Of a stretch of DNA of 64,000 nucleotides, positions 39,419-47,347 are shown one piece after another. The first letter of the stretch is position 1, and each line of letters opens with the position of its first letter. The notes beneath the pieces are model-generated. The model did no database searches, had not been told where the DNA came from, and saw only the letters and a program-made list of their open reading frames with translations. Location of the stretch: contig JAKFYH010000023.1 of assembly GCA_021730945.1 (NCBI GenBank), positions 62,001 to 126,000 on the forward strand, read 5' to 3'. The DNA comes from Acidobacteriota bacterium. GTDB taxonomy: Bacteria > Acidobacteriota > Vicinamibacteria > Vicinamibacterales > UBA2999. The translations under genes and the position numbers were made by a program.

Positions 39419-42043
39419 TCACTGTTCTCGAGGCACGGCCTGGTACGAGATCGAGCGTACCGTGAACTCGCCAGGAGGGTTGGCGCAGTTCGAGAACACG
39501 ATCCGGACCTCCCGGTTGTCGCCGGTCGGTGCCAGCAGCGCGGTGCGGGGCCGCACCGGCGCGAGCAGCCAGTTCTGCTGACCGCCGTCGAGCACACCAA
39601 CACACATCTCACCCTTGGTCACGGCGCCGACGATCTGAACGGCAAGGACCTGCTGTGCCGGCACCTCAAGTGGCGGGCTGACAAGCTGATAGCCGGAGGG
39701 AATGTTGTCGCTCTTGACCGCGAAGCCGCGGCCGCTCCTCGAGACCACCACGTGTTCGGCGGCGCTCCAGGTGTCCAGTGCCGGCGCGGCATGGGCAAGC
39801 GGCGAGAAATTGAAGCGGCGCCAACCGGAACCGCGCAAGCTCGGCGCCGTGGGCAGTGGTTCGACGTGGGTGCCGGCAGCCGTGACCCGCGGAAATTCGA
39901 GCACGCTTTGGTGCAAGGGCCGCTGCTGCCAGCCCGGTCCGAGCGCCACTGTCAACACCGGCAAGGGCAGCCGCTCAGGATTGGTTGCGCGAAAGACGCC
40001 GGTGATGCAGCTCCGCTGGTCGGCAGGCACGCCGAAGCCATCGAAGCGGTTCCACGACGACCCCAAGTGATAGTAGGCCGGCACCAGCAAGTACGACTGA
40101 CCATCGCCAGTAGGCACGCTGAAGTCCCTCGTAAACTCAGAGTCGTAGGTGCCGCTGGCCGAGGAGTACTTCAGGGCCACCGCTACGCTGGCGGCCTGGC
40201 AGCGGTTCTCGATGACGACCTTGAAATAGCGCTGTCGCAAATCGGGCGCCGCTGCCGCCTCGTCGCCGAAGGGCACCACGCCGTCGACCCTCAACAGGGT
40301 GGCCGACTGCCAGGCGTCGGGATTCTTCATGTAGGTCTCGTACCAGGTCGCGACCGGCCGGCCGCCGGCAAACATCGTGTCGACCAGGGGCTCGTCGGTG
40401 ACGTTGACCGGCGTCCAGTCAGCCGCCAACGTGGTCTCGAGCAGCGCGGTGACGCTGCGCTGCTGCCAGGCCCGAGCGCCGGCGAGCAAGCCCGCGAACG
40501 CCAGAACAACTGCCGCGAGCGCGGCGGCGCCGAACGCCATTTCACGCCCGTAGCTCCGCAGCGCGGCAACGCCGATCGCGCGGCCTTTGCGGAAAGCGGT
40601 CGCGATCCGCCAGCCAAGGCTGAGCGGTAGCTGGACGGCGAGGATGGCCATCAGGATGGGGACGGCATCGAGGTGAAAGATATGACGGCGTGAGAACTGA
40701 AGCATCGAGTAGGCGCAGAGATACAACACGATTACGAATGTTGTGGCGCCAAGCCGCCGATCGAACGCGCCCGCCAGCACCAGCACCAGTACGGTCGCGG
40801 GCAGTTCCCAGCCCTCGAACCAGCCCAGCGTCCAGGCGCGCCACGCCGCGAGCGACTGCAAGGCGGGTGAGGTCTGCATGGCCGGCATCTTCTCCGCCAC
40901 TTCCCGAACCCCGCCATCGAACGGCATGCGGAAGATCTGAAAGGTCGCGCCCAACCCACGGGTCAGGATGTCGGCAGGAAACTGGCGCGCCAGGACACCC
41001 AGCAGCCGGCCGCCGATAACGTCGTACTCGGCCGAGCCGAGACCAATCGGCAGCGTGGCGCCCTGCTTGAGCAAGGCGTGCGAGGTGATCACCGTGAAGG
41101 CATAGCCATCGCTGTATTGCGCGCCGAGGTCATAGGGCGCCGGCTCGACGGCCAGCGCGCGATCGAACGGCACGACCAGGCCCAGCACCGCGAAGTGGGC
41201 GGCATTCGACCCGGACGAGAGCGACCGCAGGATCGGCATGCCAGACGCCAGGAACATGACCGCGAAGGCCGCCACCGCCAGCGCCTTGACGCCGAGTTGC
41301 CGCCAACTGAACCCGGGCGCCACCACCAGGGCGACAGCGATGAAGAGCGGGACGAGAATGAAGGCGTCCATCCGGAGGCCGATCCCGACGCCCAGCAGCG
41401 CTCCGCTGACTGCCATCGGCACCACCGTTGCCTTCGCTCCCTCGCCCAGGCCGCGCCGAATCACCCAGGCGAGCGCCAGCCACGCCGCGGCAAAGCACGG
41501 AAACTTCACGAAGTCGCGGAGTGAGAGAACTTCGTTGAGGAGCGGCGAACACGCGACCGCGATCACACCGCATACCGCCAACACCCGCCCGGTGGCCATG
41601 CGGTAGAGGCCGTAGACGCAGATCATGGCAAGACCGAAGAGAAACGCCAGGTAGGAGTCCAGCGTCTGCCAGGACACGCCTCGCAGCTTCATCGCCCAGG
41701 CGGCGCCGTAGATGGAATAACGGTTGGCGAAGGCGATACCGAGTGCCGGGGTCGGCGCGCCGCCCCAGGAGAAGTCCCGGCACGACACCGCATCGCTCTT
41801 TCGCGCCACGAAGCGCTCGACGACCGGCGAGCGCAGGGCCGGCTCGCGCATGCCGAAGCCGCAGCTCATCATCACGGCCGGCCGCAGCTCCCAGTCGATC
41901 AACGTCACGACGTCGGCAGTGGTGAGGTGGCGAAAGGCCAGCCGATAGCTGCCCGTGAACACCGCGGCGACGATCACCAGCTCGATCGCCAGCCGCAGCC
42001 GGCGCGATCGGACCAATTGCAGGAGAGATTGCTGGGGTATCAA
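39419..42043 (-). CDS. Large GT-C-like membrane protein, paralogue 3, with C-terminal beta-module
   Basis: 874 residues from TTG 42043 (TTGA overlap with the methyltransferase stop). It shares nearly the whole sequence of paralogue 2: TLIDWELRPAVMMSCGFGM (Glu52), SWGGAPTPALGIAFANRYS, LLNEVLSLRDFVKFPCFA, GVGIGLRMDAFILVP, GSAEYDVIGGRLLG, RRHIFHLDAVPILMAILAVQ, and the terminal beta-module (759-874). Predicted membrane glycosyltransferase by topology and an acidic first loop; not matched to a named family. A GtrB-type gene sits directly downstream and another two genes upstream. Confidence 0.85.
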   Translation of the reverse strand: MIPQQSLLQLVRSRRLRLAIELVIVAAVFTGSYRLAFRHLTTADVVTLIDWELRPAVMMSCGFGMREPALRSPVVERFVARKSDAVSCRDFSWGGAPTPALGIAFANRYSIYGAAWAMKLRGVSWQTLDSYLAFLFGLAMICVYGLYRMATGRVLAVCGVIAVACSPLLNEVLSLRDFVKFPCFAAAWLALAWVIRRGLGEGAKATVVPMAVSGALLGVGIGLRMDAFILVPLFIAVALVVAPGFSWRQLGVKALAVAAFAVMFLASGMPILRSLSSGSNAAHFAVLGLVVPFDRALAVEPAPYDLGAQYSDGYAFTVITSHALLKQGATLPIGLGSAEYDVIGGRLLGVLARQFPADILTRGLGATFQIFRMPFDGGVREVAEKMPAMQTSPALQSLAAWRAWTLGWFEGWELPATVLVLVLAGAFDRRLGATTFVIVLYLCAYSMLQFSRRHIFHLDAVPILMAILAVQLPLSLGWRIATAFRKGRAIGVAALRSYGREMAFGAAALAAVVLAFAGLLAGARAWQQRSVTALLETTLAADWTPVNVTDEPLVDTMFAGGRPVATWYETYMKNPDAWQSATLLRVDGVVPFGDEAAAAPDLRQRYFKVVIENRCQAASVAVALKYSSASGTYDSEFTRDFSVPTGDGQSYLLVPAYYHLGSSWNRFDGFGVPADQRSCITGVFRATNPERLPLPVLTVALGPGWQQRPLHQSVLEFPRVTAAGTHVEPLPTAPSLRGSGWRRFNFSPLAHAAPALDTWSAAEHVVVSRSGRGFAVKSDNIPSGYQLVSPPLEVPAQQVLAVQIVGAVTKGEMCVGVLDGGQQNWLLAPVRPRTALLAPTGDNREVRIVFSNCANPPGEFTVRSISYQAVPREQ
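39419..42043 (-). repeat. Imperfect direct repeat of about 2.6 kb, copy B
   Basis: Second copy of the repeat at 32899-35517, same orientation, with about 3.9 kb (four genes) between them. Confidence 0.8.
39422..39769 (-). other. Recurring beta-module, end of membrane paralogue 3
   Basis: About residues 759-874: DNIPSGYQLVSPPLEVPAQQ, GEMCVGVLDGGQQNWLLAP, VRIVFSNCANPPGEFTVR. Confidence 0.8.
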
Positions 42044-42750
42044 GCGACGGTCTTGGTTCCGCTGACGAAGTACTGACCCCCGAGCGGCAGCCAGCCCAGG
42101 TATGGCTCGATGAATCCGAGCCACGCGGCCAGCGACTCGGGAACAAACAGCATGTAGGTGCACCGCACGTCGGTAAAGCCGGCCTCGGTAAACATCCGGT
42201 GCAGTTGCTTCGCGGGGATCATCTGGCAACCCTGATCGATCTCGGCCCGCTCGAAGATGCGGCGGGTGATGGGATTCAGTGGATTGTGCTCGAAGATCGA
42301 CACCACGCCGCCCGGCCGGACGACGCGGCCGAGTTCCCCTAGGTGCCGCGCCTGTTGCTGGGGAGCAATGTGATGGTAGACGCAGAACGCAAACGCCACG
42401 TCGAAACTGTGATCGGCAAACGGTAACGCGAACGGCTCGGTCGCGGCGACACGACCGCCCGGCTTCACCCGCTGCAACATCGGGAGCGACACGTCGGTGC
42501 CGACGACCGAAGAGAACGGCCGCAGGATGCGCATCGCAGTCCCAGTGCCGCACCCGGCGTCCAGGAGGCGAAGATGCGACTCGCGGCTTCGTCCCAGACG
42601 ATGCCGAATCTCGCGCACCAGCGCATGACACTTCTGGCGGATAAAGAAATCGCCATCGGCCGCAAACTGCCGGCGCAGCGGGTCATCGAGCCGGCGCGCA
42701 TAGTCGTCGGCGAATCCGTCGAACGGCTCACCGATCCGGGGCTCAGTCAT
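42040..42750 (-). CDS. Class I SAM-dependent methyltransferase
   Basis: 236 residues from ATG 42750 (ATGA overlap). LRLLDAGCGTGTAMRIL is motif I, VVGTDVSLPMLQRVKP motif II region, FALPFADHSFDVAFAFCVYHHI motif III in two stretches, and RVVRPGGVVSIFEHNPLNP motif IV/V: a UbiE/Methyltransf_11-type enzyme. In this position between a GtrB-type glycosyltransferase and a giant membrane protein it may methylate a lipid-linked sugar or nucleotide sugar. Substrate unknown. The longer frame reaching 42894 is a shadow of the upstream gene. Confidence 0.9.
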   Translation of the reverse strand: MTEPRIGEPFDGFADDYARRLDDPLRRQFAADGDFFIRQKCHALVREIRHRLGRSRESHLRLLDAGCGTGTAMRILRPFSSVVGTDVSLPMLQRVKPGGRVAATEPFALPFADHSFDVAFAFCVYHHIAPQQQARHLGELGRVVRPGGVVSIFEHNPLNPITRRIFERAEIDQGCQMIPAKQLHRMFTEAGFTDVRCTYMLFVPESLAAWLGFIEPYLGWLPLGGQYFVSGTKTVA

Positions 42751-43703
42751 GGCTCGTTCAACCGATCCTTGATCAAGTACATCGGCCGGCCCTTGACCTC
42801 TTCGTAAATGCGGCCGATATACTCGCCCAGCAGGCCGATCGACAGCAGCTGGAGCCCCCCCAGAAAGAGCGTCGCCACCATGAGCGAGGTCCATCCCTGG
42901 ATGAGGCCCGTGCCCCCAAGCAGCTTGTACAGCACGAAGAACACCATGAGGGCCAGGCTGGTCGCGGCCAGGGCCAGGCCGGCATGCGAAGCGATCCGCA
43001 GCGGCTGGCTTGAGAAGCCGGTGATTCCGTCGAACGCGAACTTCAGCATCTTGCCCGACGAGAACTTGGTCGTGCCGCCGTGCCGCGCGCTGCGATCGTA
43101 GAACACCGCCACCTGGTTGTAGCCCACCCAGGTCACGAGGCCCCGGATGAACCGGCTGTGTTCCTGCAGTTGCCGCAAGTCGTTGGCCACGCGCCTGGAC
43201 ATCAGACGAAAGTCACCGGTATCGACCGGAATCTCCAACGTCGTCATCCGCCGGATCAGCCGATAGAACAGGCGCGCCGTCGTCTTCTTCCACCACGTTT
43301 CGCCTTCACGGGTCCGGCGTTGTGCGTAGGCGACGTCGTAGCCCTCCGTGTACTTCTCGTAGAGGGCGGGAATCAGCTCGGGCGGGTCCTGGAGATCCGA
43401 ATCCATGACCACGACCGCGTCGCCGCGGCTGGCTTCGAGTCCGGCCGTGATCGCCACCTGGTGGCCAAAGTTCCGGCTGAGGTTGAGTGCCCGGACGGCG
43501 CGATCGGCCGAAGCCAGCGCCATGATGACCTGCCACGAGCGGTCGCGGCTGCCATCGTTGACGAACACGATTTCGTGCGTGCGGTTCATCGCGACCAGCG
43601 CGGCCTTCAAACGCTTGTACAACTCATCCAGACCGTCTTGCTCGTCGTGCACGGGCAAGACCACGCTGATCTCCACGGTTCCAACCCCTGGTGCAGGCGT
43701 CAC
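42747..43703 (-). CDS. GtrB/DPM-like glycosyltransferase family 2 with C-terminal membrane helices (copy 2)
   Basis: 318 residues from GTG 43703 (GTGA overlap). ISVVLPVHDEQDGLDELYK, IVFVNDGSRDRSW, VVVMDSDLQDPPELIPALY and DTGDFRLMSRRVANDL show the GT-A core; two membrane helices follow (ASHAGLALAATSLALMVFFVL and SLMVATLFLGGLQLLSIGLLG in parts) and GEYIGRIYEEVKGRPMYL closes. Similar overall plan to copy 1 but clearly different sequence, so the two may load different sugars on undecaprenyl phosphate. Directly downstream of AsnB copy 3. Confidence 0.93.
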   Translation of the reverse strand: MTPAPGVGTVEISVVLPVHDEQDGLDELYKRLKAALVAMNRTHEIVFVNDGSRDRSWQVIMALASADRAVRALNLSRNFGHQVAITAGLEASRGDAVVVMDSDLQDPPELIPALYEKYTEGYDVAYAQRRTREGETWWKKTTARLFYRLIRRMTTLEIPVDTGDFRLMSRRVANDLRQLQEHSRFIRGLVTWVGYNQVAVFYDRSARHGGTTKFSSGKMLKFAFDGITGFSSQPLRIASHAGLALAATSLALMVFFVLYKLLGGTGLIQGWTSLMVATLFLGGLQLLSIGLLGEYIGRIYEEVKGRPMYLIKDRLNEP

Positions 43704-45700
43704 AAGCAGTCCTCCCGGCCCATAATCCACGACTCGTGCCAGAGCACGGCGTTCAGCACGGTCCACAAATAGAAGCTGTAGCCGCCGCGGCCGGCAATCT
43801 GCTTCTTGAGCATGTCGGTGAAATAGGCGTTGTCGAAAAATCCCTGTTTGGTCAACTCCGAACGCTCGAACGCGGCCAGGCAGCGCGGACCGAAGTCGCC
43901 CTCGCTGAACCACGCCTCCATCGGCGCGCCGAAGCCCTGCTTGCGCCGATACAGCATGTCTTCGTCCAGATATGGCGCCGCGGCCTTCTTGAGCAGCGAC
44001 TTGCCGACGCCGTTCTGCAGCTTGTAGGCCGCCGGCACGCGCGTGGCGAAGTCGACGACGTCGTGGTCGAGGAACGGGACCCGCGCCTCGATGCTGTGCG
44101 CCATGGTCAGCTTGTCCACCCGCATCAGCAGATGCTCGGGCAGGCGCAGCTTCATCTCCATGTAGGGAATCTTCTGCAGCACTTCGGGATCGGCAAGCCG
44201 GCCGTCGAGTGGCGCCAGGTACTCGCGAACCACGGCGTGAGAGTCGAGCGTCTGGTGACCGGCCGGCAGCAAGCCCTCGACCGGGCAGTCGATGGTGCCG
44301 CGGAACGGCTCGGCCGATGGCGTCAGACGGTCGCGCATCTCTCCCCACCAGCAGACAGCCCCGCCCCAGAACAGCTCCTGGCCGCGTTCGGCCCGTCGCT
44401 GGATCTCGAGATCCTCGCCGCTCACACCCGGCGCGGCGGCCTTGCCGCGCGCCAGCAGTTTCTGGAACCAGCTGGCGCCCTTGCGCGCCGGCTGGTAGAC
44501 GCTCTCGTACTTCTGGCGATAGTGCTCGCACCACCAGTAGCCGAGGAAATGTTCGTCGGCGCCTTCGCCAACCTGCACCACCGTGGTCTTGTTGTCCTTC
44601 ACCAGCTTGGCGAGGAAGTAGAGCGGGATGCAGACGTTGTCGGCAATCGGTTCGTCCTGCAGCCTTACCAGCAATGGCAGGAAGTCCTGCGCCTCCTTGC
44701 CGTTAATCAGGGTCTCGTGGTGGTCGGTCTTGTAGCGCTCGGCGATGCGGCGGGCGTACTGGAACTCGTTGTAGTCCTCCTGCCCTTCGTAGCCCACCGT
44801 GAAGGTGGTCACCGGCCGGTCCATCAGCTCGCTCATCAAGGCGACGTTCAATGACGAGTCGACGCCGCCCGACAGCAGCACGCCGAACGGCACGTCCGAG
44901 ACCATCCGGCGGGCGATCGACTGCTTGAGCAGCCGGGTCAATTCGGCCACCGCGTCGGCCTCGCTCAGGTCCTTCTCGGAATAGAGGGTCGAGGCATCCG
45001 GCTGACAGTCCCACCACTGCCGCGAGGTGGCGCGTCCGGTGTGGTCGATGGTGATGGTGTAGCCGGCCGGCATCTTGAAGATGCCCTTGAACAGCGTGAG
45101 CGGGGCCGGAGTGACGATGAAGGTGAGGTAGTGCCAGAACGCGACCGGATCCATGGCCGGCGACAGGTCGGGGTGCGCGAGCAGCGCGCGAATTTCCGAA
45201 CCAAAGACCCACTCGCCACGCGAGGTCTTGGCGAAATAGAGCGGCTTGATGCCGACGCGGTCGCGAATCAGGTGCAGGACGGGTCGGGACCGATCGCGCG
45301 CATCGTGGATGGCGACGGCGAACATGCCGTAGAAGCGCTTGACGCACTCGAGGCCCCACTCCTCGTAGGCGTGCAGCAGCACTTCGGTGTCCGAGTGATC
45401 GGTCACCCAGCGGTACTTGCCAAGCGCCTCCAGTTCGCGCCGGACATCGGCATGGTTGTAGATCTCGCCGTTGAAGATTACGGCGACGTCGCCTGCCGTA
45501 TTGACCATCGGCTGGTTGGCCGCGTTGGACAGGTCGATGATCGACAGCCGCCGATGGCCGAACGTGCAGTCGCGCGCCGGCGACTGCCACAGGCCGACGC
45601 CGTCGGGGCCGCGGTGCGCCATGCGGTCGCGCATCCGCGCGAGCACCTCGGGACTGCACGCTTCCCCACCGGGCCGAAAACTACCTACGATCCCGCACAC
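43700..45700 (-). CDS. asnB: Glutamine-dependent asparagine-synthase-like amidotransferase (copy 3)
   Basis: 666 residues from GTG 45700, giving the required Cys2 (VCGIVGSFRPGG). MAHRGPDGVGLW and GHRRLSIIDLSNAANQPM are in the glutaminase domain; GVLLSGGVDSSLNVAL and GEGADEHFLGYWWC form the ATP site. It is the longest and most divergent of the three. The first 20 bases overlap the end of the SGNH gene. Likely amidates uronic acid or another carboxyl of the glycan. Start choice is fixed by the nucleophile Cys. Confidence 0.92.
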   Translation of the reverse strand: MCGIVGSFRPGGEACSPEVLARMRDRMAHRGPDGVGLWQSPARDCTFGHRRLSIIDLSNAANQPMVNTAGDVAVIFNGEIYNHADVRRELEALGKYRWVTDHSDTEVLLHAYEEWGLECVKRFYGMFAVAIHDARDRSRPVLHLIRDRVGIKPLYFAKTSRGEWVFGSEIRALLAHPDLSPAMDPVAFWHYLTFIVTPAPLTLFKGIFKMPAGYTITIDHTGRATSRQWWDCQPDASTLYSEKDLSEADAVAELTRLLKQSIARRMVSDVPFGVLLSGGVDSSLNVALMSELMDRPVTTFTVGYEGQEDYNEFQYARRIAERYKTDHHETLINGKEAQDFLPLLVRLQDEPIADNVCIPLYFLAKLVKDNKTTVVQVGEGADEHFLGYWWCEHYRQKYESVYQPARKGASWFQKLLARGKAAAPGVSGEDLEIQRRAERGQELFWGGAVCWWGEMRDRLTPSAEPFRGTIDCPVEGLLPAGHQTLDSHAVVREYLAPLDGRLADPEVLQKIPYMEMKLRLPEHLLMRVDKLTMAHSIEARVPFLDHDVVDFATRVPAAYKLQNGVGKSLLKKAAAPYLDEDMLYRRKQGFGAPMEAWFSEGDFGPRCLAAFERSELTKQGFFDNAYFTDMLKKQIAGRGGYSFYLWTVLNAVLWHESWIMGREDCL

Positions 45701-47249
45701 GCGTTCCTCCCATCATGGCGCCGGCGATCGGCGACCAGCCGATCCCGGTAATCTCGAAGTCGGTGTCGCGCGACGCCGGCGGCAGGGCATGCGCCACCGT
45801 GACGGTGTAGCGCCCAGGCGTCATCACCGGCAGCGCGACGTCGAACGCCCCGGGCACGGTGACGTTGACCGTCCCGGCCCACGCGCCGTCACGCAGCACG
45901 CCGAGCGTGAAGCCACCCTTGCGCAGGCGGCCGCGCGCCAGCACAAACATCGGTGTGTCAATGTCGCGGTCCGGCCATTGCGCCACGTAGCCGAACTGCG
46001 AATCGGCGACACCGGCCACGGAGAAGCCGCGCCCGGCCACCACGACCAACGGCGAGCGGGCTACGGTCGACGCAAAGTCGAGAGGCGCCTGAATGTCGAC
46101 GACGCCGCTGCGGTACGGGAGCACACCCGCCGGTTCGGCCGGGGTGATCGCGCCGGATGCCACCTCCGACATGAACTCCGCTGCCAGTGCGCCGAGCAGC
46201 TGATTGCCGCGCCCGTTGAGGTGTCCGTCAAGACTGAAGTAGACCTGCTCACGACGCGCCGCCGCCGACAAGGGTGCCGTCAGGTCGAGAAACGGCACTC
46301 GCGCCTGCGCCGCATACTGGGCGATGACCGGTTCGATGCCGCCGATGTCGCCGGAGGCGTTCGAGACAAACCGGGCGCGGTCGGCCGACGAGAGGAGCGG
46401 CAGGTAGACGCGCTCTTTCGAGGGGACCCAGGCGAGCGCCATCCGGGCCCCTCGGGCCTCGATCGCCAGGCGCAGCCGCTCAAGGCTCTCGAAGTACTCT
46501 CCGAGGAACGGGTAGTACGAGCCGCCCGGCTGGAATGCCGGCGGATCGTGGGTTGTGAATACCTGTCCTTCAATGAGCTGGAGCGTGTAGGGCGCGGCGG
46601 CCCCGGCCACGCTCACCATGGAGGTGCCGCCCCCAGTCTGCCGGGCCAGGGCCGGCCGCGCCGCGAAGCGGGCAAGGTTCCAGGCCACCGAGTGTCGATC
46701 GAGCCAGCCGTCGGCATCGTTCACCGCCTCGCGGTCCGGGTTCTCCCGCTGGATCCACGCCATGTACGACAAACCACGGCTATTCGCCTGCCACGCCCGC
46801 CAGTTGATGACGTCGGTAATGTCGTTGATGAAGGTCACGACGAGCACCCATGAATGCCGCCGGTCTCGCGCGAACTTTTCGTAGGCGGCCAGATAATTCT
46901 CAGGCCCCCATCCGCCGACGGCAAGGTTGTACACCGGTAGACCCACCCGCTCGCGAAGCACCCACGCGGCAGGTTCAGGCGCGACGAACGTCGCCATGAA
47001 GCTGTCGCCGAGCGTCACCAGTTGATGCGCGCCGGCGTCGGGCACGTCCGGCGTGTAGAACCCCTCGGCCGTCGTCGTGTGGTCGTAGGGCGCGCCTTCC
47101 TCGTTGACGCCCTGGCTCCGGTGGTTTGGCCGGTAGGTCCATCCGACGTCCGGGTCCTCTCGCCGGAGGTGGAGGTTCGGGACGCCCTCTCGCAGCCTGA
47201 CGTACACCTCTGGCGTCGCGTCCTTGATATCGGAATGAAGAAAGAGCAA
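45681..47249 (-). CDS. SGNH/GDSL-hydrolase-like protein with C-terminal beta-module; N-terminus probably longer
   Basis: 522 residues from TTG 47249, the only standard start in frame. VTLGDSFMATFVAPEP holds the catalytic-Ser block (GDSF), VYNLAVGGWGPENYLAAYEKF the Gly and Asn blocks, and YFSLDGHLNGRGNQLLG the His region (SGNH fold, AlgX/acetyltransferase-like). The C-terminal about 120 residues are a beta-module. Upstream, 34 more codons stay open to ATA 47351 and encode a hydrophobic anchor (IRLLVTAVSLALALLA) expected for such proteins, so the true start is probably non-ATG. It would act in the periplasm on acyl groups of the glycan. Confidence 0.85.
   Translation of the reverse strand: MLFLHSDIKDATPEVYVRLREGVPNLHLRREDPDVGWTYRPNHRSQGVNEEGAPYDHTTTAEGFYTPDVPDAGAHQLVTLGDSFMATFVAPEPAAWVLRERVGLPVYNLAVGGWGPENYLAAYEKFARDRRHSWVLVVTFINDITDVINWRAWQANSRGLSYMAWIQRENPDREAVNDADGWLDRHSVAWNLARFAARPALARQTGGGTSMVSVAGAAAPYTLQLIEGQVFTTHDPPAFQPGGSYYPFLGEYFESLERLRLAIEARGARMALAWVPSKERVYLPLLSSADRARFVSNASGDIGGIEPVIAQYAAQARVPFLDLTAPLSAAARREQVYFSLDGHLNGRGNQLLGALAAEFMSEVASGAITPAEPAGVLPYRSGVVDIQAPLDFASTVARSPLVVVAGRGFSVAGVADSQFGYVAQWPDRDIDTPMFVLARGRLRKGGFTLGVLRDGAWAGTVNVTVPGAFDVALPVMTPGRYTVTVAHALPPASRDTDFEITGIGWSPIAGAMMGGTRVRDRR
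45720..46052 (-). other. Recurring beta-module, end of SGNH protein
   Basis: VVVAGRGFSVAGVADSQFGY, then GGFTLGVLRDGAWAGTV, then PGRYTVTVAH. The pattern agrees with the dehydrogenase insert and membrane-protein tails. Confidence 0.6.
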
Positions 47250-47347
47250 GACGGAAGGCGGTAGGTCGAGCAGCCTGAGCCGCAGACCCGTCTCGACGGC
47301 CAGGAGGGCCAGCGCAAGGCTGACCGCCGTTACCAGGAGCCTGATCT

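Noticed and set aside
39419-42631. A single 1070-residue protein fusing a different N-terminus to membrane paralogue 3.
   Set aside because: The first about 195 codons are out of frame with the real methyltransferase gene there; TTG 42043 overlaps its stop and gives a normal N-terminal helix.
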